Of a DNA stretch of 64,000 nt, positions 57,991 to 64,000 are shown piece after piece. A program made the position numbers and the translations under genes. Below the pieces are notes generated by a model. The model had not been told where the DNA came from and did not search any database. It saw only the letters and a list, made by a program, of their open reading frames with translations. This DNA is from Campylobacter showae (GTDB lineage Bacteria; Campylobacterota; Campylobacteria; Campylobacterales; Campylobacteraceae): NCBI RefSeq assembly GCF_900573985.1, contig NZ_UWOK01000001.1:372001-436000 (forward strand), given 5' to 3'. Positions within the stretch are counted from its first letter, which is position 1. Every line of letters starts with the position of its first letter.

Positions 57991-58590
57991 CTACTGCAAC
58001 CTCTCTAGCGCCCTTTTGGCGTATTCGTTACCGCCCGCCGCTCCGCGCTTGTAAAACTCTATGGCTTTATCCATATCCCTTGCGACGCCGTAGCTGTTCT
58101 CGTAGCATATAGCTAGATCGGTTAGAGCTTGCGGATCGTCATCGGCAACGGCTTTTTGGATGTAGACGAGCGCTTTTTTATAGTCTTTTTTAAAGTGTAT
58201 TCCGTTTAGATACATATTTCCTAACATTGCGTCCGCGCCAGTGTCGCCTAGTTTGCTTGCCTTTTCAAGGGTCTGCGCGGCTAGCTTATAGTCCGTCATG
58301 CGGTAGTAGATCCGCGCCATATTAGAGTGGGCGAGCGAATCGTTTAGTCCCATGGCCTTTTTATACCATTTTACGCCTTCGCCGATATTAGACATCCTCA
58401 CCTCGTATAGGTAGCCTACGAGCGTGACGGCTCTAGCGTCGCCCGCCTCCGCTCGCGGCGTAATGAACGCCAACGCTTCTTTGTATTTTCCGCTATCGTC
58501 TAACGCTATAAATTTATCGTAATCCTCGTTAGAGAGCCCAAACGCCGCAGTGATCGCAAACGCGCATAATGTTATTACCGTCTTTTTCAT
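57991..58590 (-). CDS. Secreted Sel1-repeat protein
   Basis: A 199-residue protein with a signal peptide (TVITLCAFAITAAFG) and about five Sel1/TPR-type repeats, such as AHSNMARIYYRMTDYKLAAQ and ALTDLAICYENSYGVARDMD, with A-x-x-x-Y-x-x-G spacing. Such proteins act in the periplasm as adaptors and are common in Campylobacter and Helicobacter (Hcp-type). It follows the lipoprotein gene by one base and is likely co-transcribed. Confidence 0.85.
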   Translation of the reverse strand: MKKTVITLCAFAITAAFGLSNEDYDKFIALDDSGKYKEALAFITPRAEAGDARAVTLVGYLYEVRMSNIGEGVKWYKKAMGLNDSLAHSNMARIYYRMTDYKLAAQTLEKASKLGDTGADAMLGNMYLNGIHFKKDYKKALVYIQKAVADDDPQALTDLAICYENSYGVARDMDKAIEFYKRGAAGGNEYAKRALERLQ

Positions 58591-58591
58591 C

Positions 58592-58993
58592 TTAGTTCTC
58601 CAGTACTAGCAGGTCTTTAAATTTATGCTTGACGCTCCTTATCGCGTCGCCATCCTCGGTGTAGTCCGTGATATAGCCGTCTTTGTCGGTAGTAAAGTAA
58701 ACAAAGCCGTAGGTGCTGTAATTGACGCCTACTACGCTGCAGCCCCAGAAGTTGCACGATCTCTCTACCGATAGCACTTCGCGCGGTTCGTGCTGCATAT
58801 AAAATTTGTTCGAAAGCATACCTATCTCGATGTGCGACCAGCCGCCGGAGTATTTTTCCATATCTAGGATATGGCGGCCTTTTAGCTGAGTTAGCTCTTT
58901 GTTTTCTAGAAATATATTAGAGGGGCCGATGCCGTACGTAGTGCATCCGCCTAGCAGGAAGGCGCATAAAAGCGGCAGGAAAATTTTTCGCAT
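58592..58993 (-). CDS. Small lipoprotein of unknown function
   Basis: A 133-residue lipoprotein. Start at ATG 58993 (MRKIFLPLLCAFLLGGC) with AAAGGAG upstream; an upstream extension would put 19 residues before the signal peptide. Lipobox LLGGC. The mature part has beta-rich runs and three more Cys (SCNFWGCSVVGVNYSTYGFV), which may form a disulfide. No family recognised. Upstream of the Sel1 gene. Confidence 0.75.
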   Translation of the reverse strand: MRKIFLPLLCAFLLGGCTTYGIGPSNIFLENKELTQLKGRHILDMEKYSGGWSHIEIGMLSNKFYMQHEPREVLSVERSCNFWGCSVVGVNYSTYGFVYFTTDKDGYITDYTEDGDAIRSVKHKFKDLLVLEN

Positions 58994-59233
58994 TTTTGAT
59001 CTCCTTTGATTTTTGCGCCTGATTTTATCTAAAGGTACGGCGCAAGTCAATATTTTTGGCTTGCGGTTAAATTTACAGCCTTGCGGAGCTTTAAATTTGA
59101 CGCCGAATTTGATCTATCTTGCGTCAAATTTGGCTTCTTTTTGGAGTAAGGCGGCGGGCAAATTCGGCCATAAATTTAACTATGCCGTTAAATTTACCGC
59201 ACGGCGGCAGCGATTTATTGCCAAGCAAGCCGT

Positions 59234-60175
59234 TTAGTCCGCCAGCCCCTCTTTGCCGCATTTTGCAATGAGCGCGTCAAATTCATCTTTGCTAAACGCG
59301 CTTACGACGATATTTTTCGCGTCGATAAATTTGTACTTTTCTTTTGGCAAATTTTGGATGAAACTTTCATATTTCAGCGTCGCTAGGATTTCGTATTTTT
59401 CCTCATCATCGCCCTCTCCGCCAAATATCGCGACCGACCAGTGTACGACTTTCTCATCGCCTAGCATTTGCAAATTTTTATATTCTACGCTAGGCTCATA
59501 CGGCAGCACGGTAACGACATCTTGCGACAGGACGTAATCTCCGCTGATCTCGCCGTTATCGTTCCTGCGATAAAACATCTGATTTGCAAAATACGCATCC
59601 AGGTTTTGGATATCGGTTACGAATTTGCTAAATTCGCCCGCGGGATCCTTCGCGCCGAGGATACGAGCTATGATCTTTTGATCGAACGACACTTCGTTTC
59701 TTATGCCGTAAATAGTACTGATTTGCGCCTCTTTTTGCAAATTTTGCTCTATCGCCTCTAGCCCCGCGCGTATGTCGTGCTCATAGTTAAAGCTTTCGAT
59801 ATTTTGCGCGCTAAATTTCTCCCCGTCCTCGCTCGTTATTTCGCTGTCCATTTTTAGGGCTAGGTTTTTTAGGTACTCTAGCGCGATTTGCCAGTCCGTG
59901 CGGGTGCTTGGCGTGCCGATGCGGACGTTGTAGGCGCCATCCTCGTAGCCGATCTCAAAGCCGCGCCCGCTAAGTCCGTCCGTACCGGCGACGAGGCAGT
60001 CAAGCTCGTCGAGCTTCGCGCCATAAAAGCTCTCTGCGTCAAACTCCTCGTCATCCTCGTCCGCGTTAAACTGCGATAAATTCGGCACCAGTCGCAGCGC
60101 CTCCTCTACGCTCATCACGGGCACAAGGCCGACTAGAAACTTCTTTTTATTTTTGACGAAAAACGTGATGCTCAT
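59234..60175 (-). CDS. DUF4299-family protein
   Basis: A 313-residue soluble acidic protein. The start MSITFFVKNKKKFLVGLVPVM and the later WQIALEYLKNLALKMDSEIT, FDQKIIARILGAKDPAGEFS and YVLSQDVVTVLPYEPSVEYK fit DUF4299, proteins of unknown function seen in accessory regions of Firmicutes and some Campylobacter. It is preceded and followed by AAATTT-rich gaps (59051-59233, 60176-60321) with no gene. Role unknown. Confidence 0.7.
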   Translation of the reverse strand: MSITFFVKNKKKFLVGLVPVMSVEEALRLVPNLSQFNADEDDEEFDAESFYGAKLDELDCLVAGTDGLSGRGFEIGYEDGAYNVRIGTPSTRTDWQIALEYLKNLALKMDSEITSEDGEKFSAQNIESFNYEHDIRAGLEAIEQNLQKEAQISTIYGIRNEVSFDQKIIARILGAKDPAGEFSKFVTDIQNLDAYFANQMFYRRNDNGEISGDYVLSQDVVTVLPYEPSVEYKNLQMLGDEKVVHWSVAIFGGEGDDEEKYEILATLKYESFIQNLPKEKYKFIDAKNIVVSAFSKDEFDALIAKCGKEGLAD

Positions 60176-60321
60176 TTTTGATCCTTTGGGGTTAAATTTG
60201 ACTTTCGCGGCGTCTTGGCGGAGTCAAATTTGGGCGTAAATTTACCGCGTCAAATTTGCCGCCGTCCAAATAAACAAGTAAAATCCGGGCGCAAATTTAA
60301 GCATACGCGCCCAAATTTAGC

Positions 60322-61602
60322 TCACTCGTCCTTTTTCTCATCATCTTTTTTGCCGATCTTTTCTTTGGCGGTTTTTATGAGATTTTCGGCGGATTTGTAG
60401 AGCTTCTCGCCTAGTTCTTTTGATTTTGATTTGAGATTTTCGCCGATCTCGCTCGCATTTATCGCGCTTAGCTTCTCCTGCGTTCGTTTTTCAAAGTCGC
60501 CGATATCTTTTTTGAGCGCTTCGAGGCGTTCTTTGGCATTAAAATTTTCTTTAAATTTATCGCCGGCTTGAGTTACTTCGCGCTTTAACTCCTCAAATTT
60601 AGCTCCCGCAAGGCTCGCGAATTTATCGATATTTTCGTTAAATTTTAGCTCTTCTAGCTGAAGCTCGATCTGGCGGGAAACGTCGTTTTGCAGGCGCTTA
60701 AATTTGGCGAAGTAGCTATCGACGGACTCGTCTAGGATTTCGTTTATCACGGCAGCAGACGGCTCCTCTGAGCGCGCCATATCGCGCAGCATCGCTACGA
60801 ATCTCTCCTCAAGCCTTATAAATTCTTTAGCTTCGCCTAGCAGCGTCTGACTGTCCGGGGCAAATTTGATCTCCTCGATAAACTTCTCCGTCCTCTTGCT
60901 AAGCGCCTCTTTTACGCCGCCGATCGCGCCGCTGATTAGCTCTTTGGCAAAGGCCTGATCGATGCCCGCTATCTCGCTCGCCGCCTCGCAGACCGTTCTT
61001 GCGATATCCAGGATGCGCTCTTTGCTCGCTTCGCCCTCGTTTATCGCGCTAAGCACGACGTTTTTTGCGATTTGCTCCACCGTATCTTTCACGTCGTCGC
61101 CCTTTTCGATCGCGGTTAGAAACGCCGCTTCGGTAGTTTCTTTTAGGATGCCTAGCATTTGCAGTTCGCAGAGCATTTTTTCGTCTATCGCAGTTAAAAT
61201 TTCCTCTTTATCCGCCAGGTCGCTGTTTTTGATGAAATTTTCCATATTTTCAAGCAGCTCGCGCACGTCGTTTTTGATCTCGTCTTTTTGCGCGTAAATT
61301 TGACGCTCGATCTGCTCTTTTTCGTAGATTAGGCGGTGGATGTACTGCTCTTTTGCCTCGCTAAGTGCGTCTCCTGCGCTTTGGATGAGGTTGGCGACGT
61401 TTTGGCGGTTTAGCAGATCCTCGCTCTTTAGCGCCTCGCAAATTTGCTCAAACTCTTTAGCCAGAGCCGCGTTTGCGTCGCCGTTTTTTGCGCCTTTGAC
61501 GCTTTTTCTAAACTCGCTTAGCGCAAATTCCCTTATCAAAACGGAAATTTGCGGGTCGTTTTTGTTCTCTTTTATGGTTTGGATGAAGACTAAATTTTGC
61601 AT
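60322..61602 (-). CDS. Long coiled-coil protein of unknown function
   Basis: A 426-residue protein starting at ATG 61602 (MQNLVFIQTIKENKNDPQIS); AAGGAC lies eight bases upstream. It is almost wholly helical and charged, with heptad-rich stretches (YEKEQIERQIYAQKDEIKND, LKKDIGDFEKRTQEKL) and a Lys/Asp/Glu tail. No signal or membrane segment. It follows DUF493 closely, as a protein in this place does in C. jejuni (Cj0254 region). Possible roles: cytoskeletal or envelope-associated scaffolding. Family not known. Confidence 0.7.
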   Translation of the reverse strand: MQNLVFIQTIKENKNDPQISVLIREFALSEFRKSVKGAKNGDANAALAKEFEQICEALKSEDLLNRQNVANLIQSAGDALSEAKEQYIHRLIYEKEQIERQIYAQKDEIKNDVRELLENMENFIKNSDLADKEEILTAIDEKMLCELQMLGILKETTEAAFLTAIEKGDDVKDTVEQIAKNVVLSAINEGEASKERILDIARTVCEAASEIAGIDQAFAKELISGAIGGVKEALSKRTEKFIEEIKFAPDSQTLLGEAKEFIRLEERFVAMLRDMARSEEPSAAVINEILDESVDSYFAKFKRLQNDVSRQIELQLEELKFNENIDKFASLAGAKFEELKREVTQAGDKFKENFNAKERLEALKKDIGDFEKRTQEKLSAINASEIGENLKSKSKELGEKLYKSAENLIKTAKEKIGKKDDEKKDE

Positions 61603-61610
61603 GAAAGTCC

Positions 61611-61874
61611 TTATAGTACGTATTTGCAAACGCGTCTTAGCGCGGAAAATATCTCTAATCGCTCCTCGTTAGAATTAACCAAAACGCTTAGATTGTAGCT
61701 TTTGTATTTGCCCTCTTTGCTCGATTTTGACGGCGTTATCTTGTGCTGCCTTTCGCCTACGACGCCCTGCGCGATAGCTTCGGCGTTTTCGTTTTCGAGC
61801 ACGATGATTTTGTATTCCCAAAAATTTGGATAGATGATTTCTGGTTCTTTATTTAGATCGCACGTAGTCGCCAC
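61611..61874 (-). CDS. DUF493-family small protein (YbeD-like)
   Basis: An 87-residue protein. [40 protein letters not shown] and [16 protein letters not shown] show the ferredoxin-like DUF493 fold (HP0495 type), whose members are small regulatory-domain-like proteins. It overlaps moaC by 26 bases and precedes the coiled-coil gene by eight. Confidence 0.85.
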   Translation of the reverse strand: MATTCDLNKEPEIIYPNFWEYKIIVLENENAEAIAQGVVGERQHKITPSKSSKEGKYKSYNLSVLVNSNEERLEIFSALRRVCKYVL

Positions 61875-62322
61875 TTTTGCCTCCGCTCTTGCTTTCTAGC
61901 GCGATATCTGTTATCTGCATGGTTTTATCTATCGCTTTTATCATATCGTAGATCGTTAGGAGACCGACGCTAACGCCTGTTAGCGCCTCCATCTCGACGC
62001 CTGTTTTGCCGTCTATCTTGACGCTAACGGTTAGCATGTAGGCGCAGATACCCTCTAACTCCTCGATGTCGCAGTTTATGCCGCTGATTAGCAGCGGATG
62101 GCACATCGGGATGAGTTCGCTCGTCTTTTTTGCGCCCATTATCGCGCCTACGACGGCGGTTTGCAGGACGGGGCCTTTTTTGCCCGTGTTGTTTTTGATC
62201 GCGTCAAAGGCTTCGCGCGACATTTTTATGATGCCGCTTGCTACGGCTATGCGCGTAGTTACGCCCTTGTCGCTTACGTCGACCATTTTGGGGCGGTTGT
62301 TTTCGTCTATGTGAGTTAGCAT
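61849..62322 (-). CDS. moaC: Cyclic pyranopterin monophosphate synthase MoaC
   Basis: A 157-residue molybdenum-cofactor enzyme acting after MoaA. ATG 62322 ([20 protein letters not shown]) has AAAGGACG upstream; longer starts lack an RBS. Conserved blocks: [26 protein letters not shown] (active-site His), [20 protein letters not shown]. Start of moaC-DUF493-coiled-coil unit. Confidence 0.95.
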   Translation of the reverse strand: MLTHIDENNRPKMVDVSDKGVTTRIAVASGIIKMSREAFDAIKNNTGKKGPVLQTAVVGAIMGAKKTSELIPMCHPLLISGINCDIEELEGICAYMLTVSVKIDGKTGVEMEALTGVSVGLLTIYDMIKAIDKTMQITDIALESKSGGKSGDYVRSK

Positions 62323-62422
62323 TTTCGTCCTTTCGCCTGAAACGCTAAATTTGCTTAAATTTGAGCTAGGCGGAGTAAATTTATGAGAAGGATTATAACT
62401 AAAAAAGCTTAATGAATAAGAC

Positions 62423-62452
62423 AAAAACGCCTCGGCAGGGGGAGCCGAGGCG
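62423..62452 (-). terminator. Terminator of the aminotransferase gene
   Basis: In gene direction CGCCTCGGC-TCCCCCT-GCCGAGGCG, a perfect nine-pair GC-rich stem, then TTTTTGT, about 85 bp after the stop. One of the strongest terminators in the window. Confidence 0.9.
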
Positions 62453-62536
62453 CCGTTACAAAAAGGAGGTTTTCTTGTCGGACGCGCAAATCATACCAAA
62501 AAGGTCTAAATTTTATCCCAATTTTTCGTAAATATA

Positions 62537-63709
62537 TTATTGCCTGCTTTTCGCGTAGGCTAGAGCGCCTGATTTTAGGCGTTTTAGCCCCTCCAGCACG
62601 CGCGATCTTTGCGTGGCGATGTTAAGGCGCAGGAAGCACTTCTCGGCACCTCTATACGCGTTGCCGTCGTTTAGCCAAAGCCCCGCTTTTTGGCGTAAAA
62701 ACTTATGAAAATCGCTCGCGTCGTCGCAAATTTCGCGGCAGTCAAGCCAGAGCAGATACGTGGCGTCCTGCTCTACAAGCCTGATCTGCGGCAGTTCGTT
62801 TTGCAAAAACTCGCTTACGATTTTGCGGTTTTGCTCTACGTATTCGCGCATCTGCTCGAGCCACGCTTCTCCCCGTTCAAACGCCGCGATCGCCGCGATA
62901 CAAGAAAACGCATTGCCCTCGCCGACCTCGTCGTCGTTGATGGCTTTTGCCATTTTGGCGCGCAGTTTTGGGTTTGGCACCACGGCGGCGGAGCTTTGCA
63001 GGCCTGCGATGTTAAAGGCTTTAGTCGGCGAAACGCAGGTGATCGAGATGTTTTTGCAAGTTTCGCTCGCGCGGATAAAGGGCACGTAGCTTTTGCCGGG
63101 ACTCGTGATGTCGCAGTGTATCTCGTCAGATATCACCAAAACGCCGTGCTTAGCGCATAGTTCGCCGATTTTGGCTAGCTTTTCCTCGCTCCAAATTTTA
63201 CCTACGGGATTGTGCGGGTTGCAAAGGATAAACATCGTAGTTAGCGGATCGGCGAGCTTTTCTTCTAGGTCGGCAAAATCAATATCGTAGCCGCGCCCGT
63301 CGTAGGCTAGCTCGTTTGCGAGCGCGATCCTACCGTTGTTTTCGATACTGCGGTAAAAGACGTGATAGACGGGGCTTTGGATCACGATTTTATCGCCCAC
63401 GCTCGTAAATTTGCGCACGGCGGAGCTAATAATCGGGATCACGCCCGTGCAAAAAATCAGCCAGCTCGGGTCAAATTTGACGTCGTGGCGCCTGCTCCAC
63501 CACGAGCAAATGGCCTCGCTCCACTCCTGCGGCACGTACGAATAGCCAAAAACCCCGTTATCCAGGCGCTTTTGCAGCGCTTTTAAAATTTCGGGTGCGA
63601 CCTTAAAATCCATATCCGCCACCCACATCGGCAGCTCGTCGCCGCTCGTTTTCCATTTTGACGAATACGTCCCGCCTCGCTCTACTGGTGCGTCAAAATC
63701 GTATTTCAT
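62537..63709 (-). CDS. MalY/PatB-family PLP-dependent aminotransferase / C-S lyase
   Basis: A 390-residue fold-type I PLP enzyme. The Lys that binds PLP is in ITCVSPTKAFNIAGLQSS; the cofactor site also has NPHNPVGKIW and VISDEIHCDI. N-terminal PMWVADMDFKVAPEI is typical of MalY/PatB cystathionine beta-lyases. Likely splits cystathionine or cysteine conjugates, releasing thiols or H2S. Start ATG has AAGGAGAGC upstream. Monocistronic with its own terminator, divergent from cas6. Confidence 0.9.
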   Translation of the reverse strand: MKYDFDAPVERGGTYSSKWKTSGDELPMWVADMDFKVAPEILKALQKRLDNGVFGYSYVPQEWSEAICSWWSRRHDVKFDPSWLIFCTGVIPIISSAVRKFTSVGDKIVIQSPVYHVFYRSIENNGRIALANELAYDGRGYDIDFADLEEKLADPLTTMFILCNPHNPVGKIWSEEKLAKIGELCAKHGVLVISDEIHCDITSPGKSYVPFIRASETCKNISITCVSPTKAFNIAGLQSSAAVVPNPKLRAKMAKAINDDEVGEGNAFSCIAAIAAFERGEAWLEQMREYVEQNRKIVSEFLQNELPQIRLVEQDATYLLWLDCREICDDASDFHKFLRQKAGLWLNDGNAYRGAEKCFLRLNIATQRSRVLEGLKRLKSGALAYAKSRQ

Positions 63710-63814
63710 TTGCTCTCCTTGCGTGATTTTTAGGATATTTTAGCAAATTTGACTGGTAAAATTTGAAATTTCGACGCACTTTTGCGCAAAACCGATTTTT
63801 AATACGAGATTTTT

Positions 63815-63820
63815 TATAAT
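63815..63820 (+). promoter_or_regulatory. Probable -10 element for the edge cas6
   Basis: TATAAT 34 bp before the ATG at 63854, with T-rich upstream DNA. Confidence 0.55.
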
Positions 63821-63853
63821 TACGTCTAAAATTTACTAAATTCAAGGACGCAA

Positions 63854-64000
63854 ATGCTCACGATAACCTCACGTTTGCCGAGCGCAAATTTAAAAATTTC
63901 AAAGGCATTGCCTCAGCTCATCCAAGGCTACATTTACCGCTATCTGCCAAGCGCCGAGCACGAAGGATATAGGCACGAGCCAAGCGGTAAAATTTTTAAA
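63854..64000 (+). CDS. cas6: CRISPR endoribonuclease Cas6, N-terminal part (3' end outside window)
   Basis: The frame is open from ATG 63854 (RBS AAGGACG) to base 64000, 49 codons. Residues run MLTITSRLPSA then KISKALPQLIQGYIYRYLPS and HEGYRHEPSGKIFK. This is the Cas6 N-terminal ferredoxin strand and helix, with the L-P-x-x-Y/L-I-x-x-x-I-Y-R pattern and the G-[YF]-R/K-x-F of I-B Cas6 proteins. Cas6 cuts pre-crRNA in the repeat stem, and the array at 54.5-54.9 kb has a suitable stem and TTTGAAAC tag. Only a fragment is seen, so the call is moderate. Confidence 0.75.
   Translation, partial: MLTITSRLPSANLKISKALPQLIQGYIYRYLPSAEHEGYRHEPSGKIFK

Overview
The window is chromosomal DNA of an epsilonproteobacterium, almost certainly Campylobacter, and by its moderate G+C more like the rectus/showae/curvus group than C. 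jejuni. Several blocks keep the Campylobacter gene order: RluA-type synthase/purB/nrdA, ruvC/dnaA/dnaN/gyrB, pyrG/recJ, fliK/flgD/flgE/typA and moaC/DUF493. Short AAATTT-centred words such as TCAAATTTGAC are very dense in genes and gaps. No rRNA or tRNA was seen; the one structured RNA recognised is the SRP RNA.

Layout. 0-7.3 kb: end of a nucleoside-phosphorylase-like gene, rlmN, two apparently frameshifted small genes, an RluA-type pseudouridine synthase, purB and nrdA. Two perfect parS-type 16-mers lie here, both inside coding sequence. 7.3-8.3 kb: an AT-rich insert with a RipA-like membrane protein gene (broken by an in-frame TAG) and a TIR-like protein gene, a probable defence pair. 8.3-11.2 kb: tpx, a 53-codon NrdD-like glycyl-radical mini-protein next to a NrdG-like radical SAM activase, two unknown proteins and the SRP RNA gene. 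11.2-20 kb: the origin region. dnaA-dnaN-gyrB continues as one tightly packed minus-strand string through a degenerate GGDEF/EAL protein, queF with a long basic tail, and an HD-domain protein; DnaA-box-like motifs flank dnaA.

20-31 kb: a DUF6892-like protein, thyX, a BrnT/BrnA toxin-antitoxin pair, the large hook gene flgE with a sigma-54 promoter, a 102-bp imperfect inverted repeat, a Na+/H+ antiporter-family transporter, small envelope proteins, a CsgG-like lipoprotein and an MBOAT/SGNH acyltransferase pair. 31-42.5 kb: ilvD, an AT-rich multi-pass membrane protein, an iron-type alcohol dehydrogenase, a four-gene cytochrome bd operon (DUF4492, cydA, cydB, cydX-like), pyrG, a small ORF overlapping recJ, recJ, and a detached second copy of the recJ 3' end.

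42.5-54.4 kb: a TonB-dependent copper receptor, pcm, a nitrilase-family hydrolase, nrdB, the second hook-type operon (fliK-flgD-flgE, sigma-54 promoter), typA and two periplasmic heavy-metal-binding proteins. 54.4-64 kb: a small CRISPR array probably read on the minus strand, lemA, DUF3137 and envelope/unknown proteins, moaC, a MalY/PatB aminotransferase, and at the right edge the first 49 codons of a probable cas6, so a cas locus likely continues beyond the window.

Nucleotide metabolism is well represented (purB, nrdA, nrdB, the mini-NrdD pair, thyX, pyrG) along with replication and segregation (dnaA, dnaN, gyrB, recJ, ruvC, parS). Accessory content sits in short AT-rich inserts. Best candidates for new biology are the RipA/TIR pair, the mini-NrdD/activase pair, and the CRISPR array with the edge cas6. 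All family names are from reading the sequence; no searches were run.
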